A stretch of 64,000 nucleotides of DNA from Sulfurospirillaceae bacterium (GCA_028684065.1 JAQUGO010000008.1:83832-147831), one strand, 5' to 3'; positions 1-9,290 are shown, numbered from the stretch's first letter. Notes: a model not told the origin generated them from the sequence alone. Translations and numbers: made by a program.

Positions 1-1557
1 TTCTTGTGAATCAATAGCATTGCGCAGTGCTTGTTCAATATGCAAGTTTTTAAGATAACCTTCTTGCATCGTATTAGCAAAGATGTGAGCACTATTTTTC
101 ATTTTTTTGGATTCATACATAGCAATATCAGCGGCTCTTAAAAGGGTATCTAAATCTTCTGCATGTTCAGGATATTTGGCTATACCAATACTGGCTCCCA
201 TACTAAGAGTTAATTTATTAATAGTATATGGTTGTGAGATTTTAGTGATTATGGTGTGTGATAGTTTCAAAAGTTCAACATCGCGATACTCGTAAACAAA
301 GATAACAAATTCGTCGCCTCCTTGCCGTATGACAACAGCATCTTGTGGGATACTGTTTTTGAGTCTCTTCGCGAGTTCCACTAAAACATAATCTCCACAT
401 TGGTGTCCAAAATTGTCATTAATATTTTTAAAATGATCCATGTCGACATATAAAATAGCAAAAGCTGGAGCATCTTTGTAGAGCCATTCATCTATATGTT
501 GTTGTAAATAACTTCGATTTGGAAGACCTGTCAATTTATCATGCGTTGCTTGGAACATCAAATCGGCTGTGCGTTTTATGTCAGCATTAGCAATAAGTCG
601 GAATAGAAAGAAGAGAATCAATTGTGTAACAACAAATATCGCAATAAGTTGAAGAAAAATAGAGATAAATTCTTGGACTAAAATAGTGAAATCAGTTTGC
701 GCTGTTGTCCATAACTTATAATGTTTGTCATATTGTATCGAAGTGATTTTTTTACCAGTAGTATTACTGCAGGTAAAAGAAATAATTTGTTCACTATCAC
801 GAAGTTGATCTAAGGTCATATGATAGGCGGCTAAGACAATGTGTTCAATATTTGAAATGGTTTGGGCCGGAATAGGTTCTAAATAAAATAGGTGTGCAGT
901 TTTATTGTTGTTAGAGCGAAAGAGTGTATAAAAATCATGATCACGAATCATTGAAATAACGCGATCTTGACTATTATGAATTGTTTTACTTAATAGATTA
1001 AAAGAGGACTCAACCCTTAATCCTCCAACCATAACAGCAATAACCTCGCCCTCATGATTACGAATAGCTTTACGTAAAGGGATAACCCATTCTTTGAGAG
1101 AGTGAAACATATAGGTACGACCTAAAACCATATGTTGGGAAGACAGTGTTTCAAGAAATGAGTCTTTACTTTCAATTTGTGATAATAAGTTTGGTAAATT
1201 AGAAACGTCTGGATGCGAGCTCATAAAAGTCAATTGCCCTTGCGGCGTGGATAATCCAAAAGCTGCAATAGAAGGATTAAGCGTCAACAAACTATCTAAG
1301 GCCTTTAAGGATTCAGGATTGTTCCTAAAATCGTCATCTTCCATAAATCTTCGACCTAATATATCAAGCATCATTTCTTGATTTTGAAATAAAGAATGGG
1401 TAGAAGTTGCTATTAAATTGACAATATTTTCTTGTGCAGTTTGGTGTTTAGCATAAATATATTTCCACTGTGTATAAGCAATAGTGAAGAGTAGAATTAG
1501 TGAAGTTGTGAATAAAATATAAAATAATAACCATATATTCTTTTTAAAAATTGCCAC
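1..1557 (-). CDS. Membrane-bound GGDEF-EAL protein (3' part cut by the window edge)
   Basis: The minus strand is open for 519 codons from a GTG at 1557 to the left edge, with AAGGAT six bases before the GTG. A membrane segment lies near residues 6-27, followed by a periplasmic sensor region of about 250 residues and a second membrane segment near residue 290-315. The GGDEF motif is intact at residues 413-417, so diguanylate cyclase activity is likely. The last visible residues (IEQALRNAI) look like the start of an EAL domain, which would lie outside the window. The probable role is a cyclic-di-GMP enzyme responding to an external ligand. The ligand cannot be told from the sequence. Confidence 0.85.
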   Translation of the reverse strand, partial: MAIFKKNIWLLFYILFTTSLILLFTIAYTQWKYIYAKHQTAQENIVNLIATSTHSLFQNQEMMLDILGRRFMEDDDFRNNPESLKALDSLLTLNPSIAAFGLSTPQGQLTFMSSHPDVSNLPNLLSQIESKDSFLETLSSQHMVLGRTYMFHSLKEWVIPLRKAIRNHEGEVIAVMVGGLRVESSFNLLSKTIHNSQDRVISMIRDHDFYTLFRSNNNKTAHLFYLEPIPAQTISNIEHIVLAAYHMTLDQLRDSEQIISFTCSNTTGKKITSIQYDKHYKLWTTAQTDFTILVQEFISIFLQLIAIFVVTQLILFFLFRLIANADIKRTADLMFQATHDKLTGLPNRSYLQQHIDEWLYKDAPAFAILYVDMDHFKNINDNFGHQCGDYVLVELAKRLKNSIPQDAVVIRQGGDEFVIFVYEYRDVELLKLSHTIITKISQPYTINKLTLSMGASIGIAKYPEHAEDLDTLLRAADIAMYESKKMKNSAHIFANTMQEGYLKNLHIEQALRNAIDSQE

Positions 1558-1762
1558 AACTTTATCCTTGGTTATCAATAGAGTGAGAAATAAAATTTTT
1601 TAAGATTTTTAATTATAACATTTTTTTAAAAGAAACTTTGATTATTTCGTTAAATAAATATTACGTTTTCATAAAAAAATTATTATTAAGATTAAATATT
1701 TGAATAGACTAAAAAGATAGGATTAGCACTAAGTCAAAATTTTGAACTATGGTAGCTTATGC

Positions 1763-1768
1763 TATAAT
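1763..1768 (+). promoter_or_regulatory. -10 box (TATAAT) of the ABC-F/SUI1 operon
   Basis: A perfect TATAAT lies 27 bases before the ATG at 1796, with TTGAAC at 1742-1747 as a possible -35. Because it falls inside the longer open frame that begins at 1742, it argues that translation starts at 1796 and not at 1742. Confidence 0.6.
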
Positions 1769-1795
1769 CGCGAAAAACATAGAGAAAGAGTACCA

Positions 1796-3391
1796 ATGGT
1801 AGAAGTTAATAATCTCACAATGCGGTTTTCACAACAGCTTTTGTTTGAAAATATCAATTTAAAATTAGATAGAGGTAAGCGCTATGGGCTAATAGGTGCC
1901 AATGGAGCGGGTAAAACAACCTTTTTAAAAATCTTGGCAGGACAACTAGAGCAAACAAGTGGGAATATTTCAATTGAAAATGGTTTACGTGTAGGTGTTT
2001 TAAGTCAAAATCAATATGCTTTTGAAGAGTACAGCTTAAAAGATGCCGTAATGTATGGCAATAAACGTTTGTATGATGCGATTAAAGAAAAAGAGTATTT
2101 GTATGAAAATGGCGATTTTAATGATGATAAAGTTAATGATCGTTTAGCCGAACTTGAGATTATCTGTGCCGAAGAAGACCCAACATATGAAGTTGATGTA
2201 ACGATTGAGAAGATTTTAGCATCCCTTGGTTTTCCAGTTGAAAACCATAATGATTTGATGAGTGAACTAACAGGAGGCGATAAATTTAAAATTCTTTTGG
2301 CGCAAGTGCTTTATCCAAGACCTGATGTTCTTTTCTTGGATGAACCAACGAACAATTTAGACCTAGAAGCCATCTCATGGCTTGAAGAACAGTTAATCCG
2401 CCATGAAGGAACGATGGTTGTTATCTCCCATGATAGGCACTTCTTGAACTCTGTTGTCACGAATATTCTTGATGTTGATTTTAAAAAGATTCGTGAATTT
2501 ACAGGTAACTATGATGAATGGTATATGGCGGCTAACTTGATAGCCAAACAGCAAGAGATGGATAGAGATAAAAAGCTGAAAGAAAAAGAAGAACTTGAAG
2601 CTTTCGTAAGACGCTTTTCAGCCAATGCTTCTAAAGCCAAGCAAGCGACTTCTCGTCAAAAGCGCTTGGAAAAGTTAGATATTGCAGACATTCAAACATC
2701 TTCACGTCGTGATCCTAGTATTGTCTTTAAAATGGGACGAGATATTGGCAATGAAGTGTTAGAAGTTGAAGATATTGAAAAAAGTTATGGAGATACAAAA
2801 GTTCTTCACAAGATTAGTTTTAAAGCTGAAAAAGGCGAAAAAATTGCACTTATTGGACATAACGGTGTGGGTAAAACGACACTGTGTAATATCCTAATGG
2901 AAGCATTGGAAAGTGATGGAGGAAAAGTCAAATGGGGCGCAACGATTATTCCTAGTTATTTTCCTCAAAACTCAACTGATATGATAACGGGCAATTTTCA
3001 ATTATTTGAGTGGTTACAACAGTATGATGAAAAAAAAGACTTAGATGAAATTCGAAAATGCTTAGGGCGTATGCTTTTCTCGGGAGAAGAACAGAAAAAA
3101 AGTGTTAATAAACTCAGTGGTGGCGAAAAGCACCGCATGATGCTTTCCAAAATGATGCTGCAAAAAGGTAACTTTCTAGTCCTTGATGAGCCTGATAACC
3201 ATCTTGATTTGGAAGCTATTATCGCTCTAGGCGAAGGGCTTTACAAATTTCCTGGCAATGTGATTTGTGTCACACACGATAGAGAGCTGATTGATGCTTT
3301 TGCCAATCGTATCATTGAGTTACACGCTGATGGAAGCATAACTGATTTTAAAGGTGATTATGAGACCTTTAGAGAGACGTATGGCAGATAA
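1796..3391 (+). CDS. ABC-F family ATPase (YbiT-like)
   Basis: This 531-residue protein has two ABC ATPase domains and no membrane segments. Domain 1 has Walker A GANGAGKTT, signature LTGGD and Walker B LFLDEPTNNLD. Domain 2 has GHNGVGKTT, LSGGEKHR and LVLDEPDNHLD. A charged linker rich in Lys and Glu (around residues 255-310) joins them, as in ABC-F proteins that act on the ribosome E site. The length equals that of E. coli YbiT. The start at 1796 is chosen over 1742 because a TATAAT box lies between them. The gene overlaps the SUI1-like gene by 11 bases, so the two are probably translationally coupled. Substrate transport is unlikely. Confidence 0.9.
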   Translation: MVEVNNLTMRFSQQLLFENINLKLDRGKRYGLIGANGAGKTTFLKILAGQLEQTSGNISIENGLRVGVLSQNQYAFEEYSLKDAVMYGNKRLYDAIKEKEYLYENGDFNDDKVNDRLAELEIICAEEDPTYEVDVTIEKILASLGFPVENHNDLMSELTGGDKFKILLAQVLYPRPDVLFLDEPTNNLDLEAISWLEEQLIRHEGTMVVISHDRHFLNSVVTNILDVDFKKIREFTGNYDEWYMAANLIAKQQEMDRDKKLKEKEELEAFVRRFSANASKAKQATSRQKRLEKLDIADIQTSSRRDPSIVFKMGRDIGNEVLEVEDIEKSYGDTKVLHKISFKAEKGEKIALIGHNGVGKTTLCNILMEALESDGGKVKWGATIIPSYFPQNSTDMITGNFQLFEWLQQYDEKKDLDEIRKCLGRMLFSGEEQKKSVNKLSGGEKHRMMLSKMMLQKGNFLVLDEPDNHLDLEAIIALGEGLYKFPGNVICVTHDRELIDAFANRIIELHADGSITDFKGDYETFRETYGR

Positions 3392-3713
3392 CATACCTTT
3401 TAGTATAGGCTCTGCTTTAGATAATGCATTAGGGTGGAGTTTAGAAGCGGAAACAAAGGGCTCTTCTAAAGAAATAAAAGAGCCTTGTAAGCACCGTTTA
3501 GTTTTAAAAATGGAAAAAAGAAGAGGCAAACCTGTTAGTATGGTTGGCCCTTTTTCCCTCAGTAAAGAGAGAATGACTTTGGTCTGCTCAAACGTTAAAA
3601 GACGACTTGGCAGTGGTGGTACATGTAAAGATGAGTGGATGGAGTTTCAAGGCGAGTGTCGTGAAAAACTTAAACTTTTTTTGCAAGACGAAGGATTTTT
3701 GTTTAAGGCTTAG
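3381..3713 (+). CDS. SUI1/eIF1-like protein (YciH family)
   Basis: The 110-residue product ends in a SUI1-type domain: the stretch VSMVGPFSLSKERM, then VKRRLGSGGTCKD, then QGECREKLKLFL matches the beta-alpha pattern of eIF1/YciH, including the glycine-rich loop before a Lys-Asp pair. An open frame begins at 3354, but ATG 3381 has a purine-rich GAGAGACG just before it and gives the usual family length. Bacterial YciH proteins are thought to influence start-codon selection, though the role in this lineage is not established. The gene overlaps the 3' end of the ABC-F ATPase gene, a pairing of two ribosome-linked proteins. Confidence 0.8.
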   Translation: MADNIPFSIGSALDNALGWSLEAETKGSSKEIKEPCKHRLVLKMEKRRGKPVSMVGPFSLSKERMTLVCSNVKRRLGSGGTCKDEWMEFQGECREKLKLFLQDEGFLFKA

Positions 3714-3715
3714 AT

Positions 3716-4627
3716 ATGACACATATATTTTCCTCATTGCTTCCTATTTGTTTGATGATATCAACGGGATTTTTTTTTAAATATATCAAATTCCCCACTC
3801 TTGAATTTTGGCCCATGGCGGATAAATTTACTTATTATGTTTTAATGCCAGCACTTCTTATTTATAAACTTTCCACAGCAAAAATTGACCTTTCCCAATC
3901 AGTGAATCTTGTTGTAACAAGCCTTGTGAGTATTTTTATTGTTTTAACACTTTTGATTGTACTTAATTTTTTACTGCATTTTGAAGCAAAAGCGTTCACC
4001 TCCATTGTACAAGGCAGTATTCGGTTTAACTCCTATGTCTTTTTGGCCTTTGTAGATACGGTATATGGTGATAAAGGTCTTGTTTTAGCGGCTATTGTAA
4101 TGGCATTTGTTATCCCCGTTCTAAATATTTTATGTATCTCTATCTTTGCAGTTTATGTACGACATGGCGATTTTTCATTTAAAGCCTTTCTCAAAACAAT
4201 TATAAAGAATCCTTTGATTGGAGCGTGTATCGTTGGTGGTATTGTTAATGTTAGTGGCGTTCATATACCGATTTTCGTGCTTAAATATTTTTCTGTAGTT
4301 AGTAATGCCGCTTTACCAATGGGATTACTTTCTGTGGGGGTTGGATTGGAGCTGAAGTATCTTAAAGATGCCAAAAAAGAGTTATTGGTATCAACCCTTG
4401 TCAAATTACTAATGTTTCCTTTGATTGCTTATGGCGTTGGTATCCTTTTTGGTTTAAGTGGTCTCAGTTTGAGTATTGCTGTTATTTTTGGGGCAATGCC
4501 AACGGCTGTATCAGGTTATATTTTAGCACGAGAACTTGGCGGAGATATTTCTCTCATGGCGTCTATCATTACACTTCAAACCTTAGCATGCATGGCTACA
4601 CTTTTTTTAATAGTACCCATTTTATAA
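3716..4627 (+). CDS. AEC (auxin efflux carrier) family permease
   Basis: The 303-residue protein is almost wholly hydrophobic, with about ten predicted membrane segments in two halves and the family-typical motif ALPMGLLSVGVGLEL in the second half. AEC proteins in bacteria export or import small organic acids such as malate, but the substrate cannot be inferred here. The ATG lies two bases after the stop of the SUI1-like gene, so it is probably co-transcribed with the ABC-F and SUI1 genes. The 3' end overlaps the convergent RCK gene by six bases. Confidence 0.85.
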   Translation: MTHIFSSLLPICLMISTGFFFKYIKFPTLEFWPMADKFTYYVLMPALLIYKLSTAKIDLSQSVNLVVTSLVSIFIVLTLLIVLNFLLHFEAKAFTSIVQGSIRFNSYVFLAFVDTVYGDKGLVLAAIVMAFVIPVLNILCISIFAVYVRHGDFSFKAFLKTIIKNPLIGACIVGGIVNVSGVHIPIFVLKYFSVVSNAALPMGLLSVGVGLELKYLKDAKKELLVSTLVKLLMFPLIAYGVGILFGLSGLSLSIAVIFGAMPTAVSGYILARELGGDISLMASIITLQTLACMATLFLIVPIL

Positions 4628-5314
4628 GGAAAAGTCTTTTTTATAGCGCAGAATTTCTTCTGTCTGCCCTATAACAACGAGGATGTCTCCAGCGTCAAGC
4701 TTATGGTTAAATCCCTCTGTGATAAAAATAAACTCTTTTTTGAGCTCTTTATCGTGAATGCCGACTAAGAGAAAATTATAAGCTTCATTAGGGTAGATGT
4801 CGTTAATCATATGGTGATTCAGTGGGGAATTTTCTGTAATGGTAATCTGTTCCATATTAAGGTCGTGGTAGCCAAAAACAGTCGCATCAATAACATTCAT
4901 CACATCAGGTTGGGTAATCAGTTTATAAATCTTCTTGCCACTGATTTGGTAGGGATCTAAGATCGTACTTGCCCCTGCAATTTCAAGTTTATGAATAGCG
5001 TCTTTCGTATGCGTAATAGCGATGACATGTAAAGAAGGGTCTAAGGCTTTTACAGAAAGAATTAAAAAAACGTTTTTGGCATCGTCATCAAACAGTGTAA
5101 AAATAAAATTAACATTTTCTCCAATACCTTCTTCTAAAAGTATATCATCTGTGTAATCTAAGATTTTAAGATTAAACCCTAGCTTCTCTGCTTGTGGAAG
5201 TAACGATGCATCGTTATCAATGAGTGTAAAGTTATAACCTTTTGCTTTAAGCTGAGAACTAATTTCTATGGCTGATTTGGTGAATCCAAAGATGAGTATT
5301 TTTTCTGTTTTCAT
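4622..5314 (-). CDS. RCK (TrkA-N/TrkA-C) domain protein, channel partner
   Basis: The 230-residue soluble protein has an N-terminal Rossmann-like RCK domain (residues 5-130) and a C-terminal TrkA-C domain (about 150-225, with the typical DAGDILVVIGQTEEI end). The nucleotide loop is degenerate: GFTKSA stands where a GxGxxG is expected, so NAD binding may be weak or lost. Its ATG overlaps the last four bases of the K+ channel gene. The likely role is a regulatory ring subunit for that channel, which already carries its own RCK domains. Confidence 0.85.
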   Translation of the reverse strand: MKTEKILIFGFTKSAIEISSQLKAKGYNFTLIDNDASLLPQAEKLGFNLKILDYTDDILLEEGIGENVNFIFTLFDDDAKNVFLILSVKALDPSLHVIAITHTKDAIHKLEIAGASTILDPYQISGKKIYKLITQPDVMNVIDATVFGYHDLNMEQITITENSPLNHHMINDIYPNEAYNFLLVGIHDKELKKEFIFITEGFNHKLDAGDILVVIGQTEEILRYKKDFSL

Positions 5315-6903
5315 TTGGGAGCTCTTTTATCACTATGTTTTTTAAGAAGATTAATATGGTGTCTTTTACCCATAATAATCAAAGTATCATCTTTGTGGAT
5401 GACAAAATCGCCTGGTGGATTAAAATAAAAGATTTTATCATCAATAGCATAGGTTAAAAGGGCGGTTGGCTCTACCTCTTCACGAACAACGCCAAAGAGA
5501 AGTAAACGTTTTTCCCTAAGCTCTAAGGTTGCAATTGTTTTATTGATGTATATGGATTTTTCATAAATTTTAAGGGATTCAAAAAGAACGCCCGTTGTTT
5601 CAGTTAACATATCATCAAGGGCAGCATATGAAATGGGTTGGTCGATGTATTGAGAACCCATGAGGCCAATGGTTTCATCGGCACTGAGTGCAAAGTTAGC
5701 ACCCGCTAGCATATATTTTTTCTTATGATAACTTTTAACCACGCGTGCAATAATATCAATCTCTTTACTGAGGCTTCGTGCAGTCATAGTAATAAAAACA
5801 TTCATTTCATCACTGTTGGTGACACAGATAACTTTAGAAGCACGTTTTCCCACTCCTAACTGTCCTAATAGTTTACTTTTTGAAGCATCACCAAGGATAC
5901 CAATCATTCCTCGTTGATTGGCTAACTTGATTTTTTCGGCATCTATATCAATAATAACGACGGCATAGCCATCATCGTGGAGCATTTTTGCAACGACTTC
6001 ACCAACTCTGCCATAGCCACAGACGAGAATATAACTTTTGAGTCGCTCAATATCCGCTAGGGTTCGACTGCTTTTAAGTTCTTGTAATTTTGTTTGAAAA
6101 GAAGAGACAATGATAGATGTTAAGAAAGCTAAGATAGCCACACCAAAGATAATTAAAATCATCGAAATAACCATACCTTCTTTGGTAACAGGTACAATAT
6201 CACCATAGCCAACGGTTCCCATCGTTACGATTGACCAGTATATAGCATCAAAAAGAGTATTGATTTTTGGGTTCACATTTGTTTCAAAGATGTAGATGGC
6301 AGAGCTTCCGGTGAAAATCACAAAACCTGCGAAAATGGCTAATGTAAAAAGTTCAAATTTTTTCTCAGATATAATCGTTGTAAATGTTTTCATACTCCTG
6401 GCATAGCGAAAGAGTTTAAAAATACGAAATAAAAGAAAAATACGCAAAAAACGAAGTGGTCTATAACTTGGCAAGATTGCCAATAAATCAATAATCGCTA
6501 GAGGTGAGATAATATATTCTATTTTTTTAGAAATAATGGTGTGCAATGTTTTAAAAAGCGAAAAAGAGGCATGGTTATTGAGGGCATATTCATAACGTTC
6601 GAGAAAAAGTTTATGACTATCGGAATAAATCCATAAACGTAAAAGATATTCGGTGATGAAGACAACAAGCGAAGCATTGATAAAAAAGTCCATAAACGGG
6701 TGTAAGTCTGGATTTTTAACTTCATAGAGCAAAAACAGCACGCTGAGTACGACTAAAATAACCATAAACAAGTCAAAATAAAATTTTAACTTAGATGTTG
6801 GGTGTTCGAGTAATGTTCTACAAAATTCTTTTGAACGACGATATTTTTTTGAGTGCTCCACAAAATAGGCAAAGCGTACTAATAGTGATACGATAAAGTC
6901 CAC
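5311..6903 (-). CDS. Voltage-gated-type K+ channel with C-terminal RCK domains
   Basis: The 530-residue protein starts at GTG 6903 with AAAAAAGG seven bases upstream. It has six membrane segments, an arginine-bearing S4-like helix (FLRIFLLFRIFKLFRYAR) and the selectivity filter TVGYGD. An intact RCK Rossmann motif VCGYGRVGEVV follows at about residue 290, then a TrkA-C-like end. It should conduct potassium across the inner membrane, gated by ligand or voltage. The adjacent RCK-only gene overlaps by four bases, suggesting a heteromeric gating ring. The gene follows the selenoprotein gene, separated by a hairpin. Confidence 0.9.
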   Translation of the reverse strand: MDFIVSLLVRFAYFVEHSKKYRRSKEFCRTLLEHPTSKLKFYFDLFMVILVVLSVLFLLYEVKNPDLHPFMDFFINASLVVFITEYLLRLWIYSDSHKLFLERYEYALNNHASFSLFKTLHTIISKKIEYIISPLAIIDLLAILPSYRPLRFLRIFLLFRIFKLFRYARSMKTFTTIISEKKFELFTLAIFAGFVIFTGSSAIYIFETNVNPKINTLFDAIYWSIVTMGTVGYGDIVPVTKEGMVISMILIIFGVAILAFLTSIIVSSFQTKLQELKSSRTLADIERLKSYILVCGYGRVGEVVAKMLHDDGYAVVIIDIDAEKIKLANQRGMIGILGDASKSKLLGQLGVGKRASKVICVTNSDEMNVFITMTARSLSKEIDIIARVVKSYHKKKYMLAGANFALSADETIGLMGSQYIDQPISYAALDDMLTETTGVLFESLKIYEKSIYINKTIATLELREKRLLLFGVVREEVEPTALLTYAIDDKIFYFNPPGDFVIHKDDTLIIMGKRHHINLLKKHSDKRAPK

Positions 6904-6926
6904 AGATAAACCTTTTTTGTGTACAA

Positions 6927-6950
6927 ATCCTCCTTCAATATAAGGAGGAT
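6927..6950 (-). terminator. Hairpin between the selenoprotein and K+ channel genes
   Basis: Nine-base arms (ATCCTCCTT and its complement) flank a six-base loop, four bases after the selenoprotein stop. There is no clean U run after the stem on the minus strand, so it may be a weak terminator or an RNA-processing site. Confidence 0.45.
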
Positions 6951-6954
6951 ACTT

Positions 6955-7200
6955 TTAATATCCAGCCGTTTTTAAGAGAGCCGTTATTTCTCCGACTTCA
7001 GGAAAGCGCTCAATAGGCGTTCCTATTTTTTCGGTTTTTGAGAAGATCAGCTTATCTTCCACCATAACATCGAAATAACCACCTCGTTTAGGAACGAGTA
7101 AAACTTGAGCGTCTGGGTATGCTCTTTCTATCTCATCTTTCGCACGGAAAGCTTTTGGCATATACCCTCACTTAGTACAGTAAAAAATAGTAAAATTCAT
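6955..7200 (-). CDS. SelW/Rdx-family selenoprotein with in-frame UGA (Sec11)
   Basis: Reading minus from ATG 7200, the frame gives MNFTIFYCTK, a UGA at 7170-7168, then GYMPKAFRAKDEI and on to a stop at 6955, 81 residues in all. The CxxU motif (C8, Sec11) sits at the N-terminal beta strand exactly where Rdx/SelW/SelT proteins carry CxxC or CxxU. The rest (GGYFDVMVEDKLIFSK, then ERFPEVGEI) matches that thioredoxin-like fold. AAGGAT precedes the ATG with normal spacing. A start at 7161, after the UGA, would remove the first strand and the redox motif and has no ribosome site. The role is probably a thiol redox protein. It follows the EAL-HDOD gene by nine bases, so they are likely co-transcribed. 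Confidence 0.88.
7137..7151 (-). promoter_or_regulatory. Candidate bacterial SECIS hairpin
   Basis: Beginning 17 bases after the UGA, the coding strand reads CUUUC-CGUGC-GAAAG: a five-pair stem with a five-base loop containing GU. Bacterial SECIS elements sit inside the coding region just after the UGA and carry G and U in the apical loop, for binding by SelB. Spacing and loop fit. The stem is short, so folding should be checked. Confidence 0.65.
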
Positions 7201-7209
7201 TGTAATCCT

Positions 7210-8448
7210 TTATTCTTTAGTATGATTGCTTTCTGTGACAAATATACTCGCTTTTGAGCATGCGAGCAGAAGATCTTCTTGCTTGAAACATGGTGCATGC
7301 GTAAGTCCTTGAATCATTGCCTCAATATCTTTAGAATGGTTCATTTCAATCGCAATATGTAAGAATTCACCTAATATTCCTTTGTGAAAAAGAAGAGCGT
7401 CTTTCATCTCTTGATCAAGATTAAGGTTCAGTAAAAATTCCTCCATAGGCATTGATAAATAAGCATCAAGAAGCGAAAGGCTACCTGTTAAAAATGCTTT
7501 ATTGGCTAATTCGTTATATCCGCAAAGGAGCGCTAATTCTTCCATCAATTTAGCTCGAAATTTCGCACTGTTAAAAAGTTCTTCTCCAAAAGGTTTTTTT
7601 TCAGGACTCTCATATAAAAACAAGCCTAACCAAGAGAGTAATTTAAGAGATCCCAATAAAGTTATCATCTGCTTTATATTGGTAATCTCAGTTCGAAAAT
7701 GGTATGCCCCAGAATTAAGGTGTCTTAGAAGATTATAGACAAGATCAGGACAAGTAGAAAGTTTTTGAGAGATAAAATTTGGATCATCATTTTCATAAAT
7801 ACAGTTCATCAGCCTGAGGGCATTCATCACATTAGGTTCAAATTTTTCTCCACTAACAATCATTGGCTTTTCAAAAAAGTAGCCTTGAAAAAATTTAAAA
7901 TGTAGTTTTTGACAGGTGATGTACTCTTCATAAGTTTCTATTTTTTCGGCCAATAGATCGATAGAATGGCGTTTGAGTTTTGCAATAGCATGACTTACAT
8001 TTTTTATGCCAAGTGCAAGAATATCAATTTTAATGATATCAATATAAGGGAAAAGAGGTTCAAAATCCCTCATTGTAGCATCTGAACAATCAAAATCATC
8101 TAGCGAAAAACGGTATCCAAGGGAATACATGTATTTAATACGCTCAATAAGCGCTAATGTAACACGAGTATACTCCAAAATTTCGAAGCGAAATTTGTCT
8201 TTGGGTAAGAGAAGTAGCGTGTCACTAAAGAGAATGGCTTCATCTACATTGACAAAACCTATTTTCTCTCCTAGGATAACATTGACCCCTAAGTTGTGTA
8301 CGAGATTGATAATAACACGTGCTGTGGCTAGGGCACTGTTCTCAAAAGTAGCAGCATTGTTAATATCACATGAACGGTATAAAAGTTCATAAGCAAAGCA
8401 CTGTTCGTGAATATTAAAAATAGGCTGTCTACCAATATACGTTATCAC
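7210..8448 (-). CDS. EAL-HDOD signalling protein (YuxH-like)
   Basis: The 412-residue protein has an N-terminal EAL-like domain (about 1-200) and a C-terminal HDOD domain (about 205-400). The EAL signature reads YELLYR and the usual DDFG is DDFD, and other metal ligands are not clear, so phosphodiesterase activity is doubtful. Proteins of this architecture usually act as signalling scaffolds. It has no membrane segment. It is the first gene before the selenoprotein. The intergenic stretch at 8449-8498 separates it from dppF and holds a TTATATT-rich region that may be its promoter. Confidence 0.85.
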   Translation of the reverse strand: MITYIGRQPIFNIHEQCFAYELLYRSCDINNAATFENSALATARVIINLVHNLGVNVILGEKIGFVNVDEAILFSDTLLLLPKDKFRFEILEYTRVTLALIERIKYMYSLGYRFSLDDFDCSDATMRDFEPLFPYIDIIKIDILALGIKNVSHAIAKLKRHSIDLLAEKIETYEEYITCQKLHFKFFQGYFFEKPMIVSGEKFEPNVMNALRLMNCIYENDDPNFISQKLSTCPDLVYNLLRHLNSGAYHFRTEITNIKQMITLLGSLKLLSWLGLFLYESPEKKPFGEELFNSAKFRAKLMEELALLCGYNELANKAFLTGSLSLLDAYLSMPMEEFLLNLNLDQEMKDALLFHKGILGEFLHIAIEMNHSKDIEAMIQGLTHAPCFKQEDLLLACSKASIFVTESNHTKE

Positions 8449-8498
8449 AACAAACCTTTTGTTCTTAAACTTGTTATATTTTGAATAATTATATCAAA

Positions 8499-9290
8499 TT
8501 AAAAAGCAATTTTAGGAATAGCTTTTAATAAGGTTTGTGTATAAGAATGTTCAGGGTGTTCAAACAACTCTTCAACGCTCTTTTGCTCCACAATATCACC
8601 AAAATACATGACGATAATTCTATCGGAGATATGTTCAACAACACCTAAATCATGAGATATAAAAATATAGGTTAGGTTAAATTCTTGTTGTAAATCAAGT
8701 AATAAATTCAAAACTTGTGCCTGTATGGAAACATCTAATGCACTCACAGGTTCATCACAGACAATGACTTCAGGATTCAGGGCTAAAGCTCTTGCTATAC
8801 CAATTCTTTGGCGCTGACCACCAGAAAATTGATGGGGGTAACGCCAGTACCACTCTTCATTCAAGCCTACTTTTTTCATCAATGAATAGACTCTGTCCAA
8901 AATATCTTTATCACTCATATTCGTGTTAAGACGTAAAGGCTCTGAGATAATGGTCCCGACATTCCATCGTGGATTTAACGAAGAGTAAGGATCTTGAAAG
9001 ATGATTTGTACTTTTTTCCGGTATTCTTTCAGTTCTGCTGCTGTAAAAGTTGCAATATCTTTACCTTCAAATAAGATAGACCCACTGGTTGGCTCCTCAA
9101 TATTTAAAAGCATTTTAGCCGTGGTGGATTTGCCACAGCCGCTCTCTCCAACAATGCTTAAAATTTCTCCACGGGCAACATTGAAAGAGATACCATTGAC
9201 CGCTTTAATACTAAGAGGTTTGGCAAAAAGTCCTTTTTTAATGGTGTAGGCTTTGGTTAAATTTTTAATTTCAAAGATAGATTCACTCAT
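8499..9290 (-). CDS. dppF: Peptide ABC transporter ATP-binding protein DppF
   Basis: The 263-residue ATPase has Walker A GESGCGKST, the signature FSGGQRQRIGIARAL, Walker B VIVCDEPVSALD and the oligopeptide-transporter C-terminal extension (HPEHSYTQTLLKAIP). It energises import of short peptides through DppBC. It is the last gene of a five-gene operon in the order A-B-C-D-F, and its start overlaps the dppD stop by four bases. Nickel or opine substrates cannot be excluded for this family. Confidence 0.9.
   Translation of the reverse strand: MSESIFEIKNLTKAYTIKKGLFAKPLSIKAVNGISFNVARGEILSIVGESGCGKSTTAKMLLNIEEPTSGSILFEGKDIATFTAAELKEYRKKVQIIFQDPYSSLNPRWNVGTIISEPLRLNTNMSDKDILDRVYSLMKKVGLNEEWYWRYPHQFSGGQRQRIGIARALALNPEVIVCDEPVSALDVSIQAQVLNLLLDLQQEFNLTYIFISHDLGVVEHISDRIIVMYFGDIVEQKSVEELFEHPEHSYTQTLLKAIPKIAF

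Noticed and set aside
6955..7161. A 68-residue protein starting at ATG 7161
   Set aside because: It lacks the first beta strand and redox motif of the family and has no ribosome site. The frame with a UGA from 7200 explains it better.
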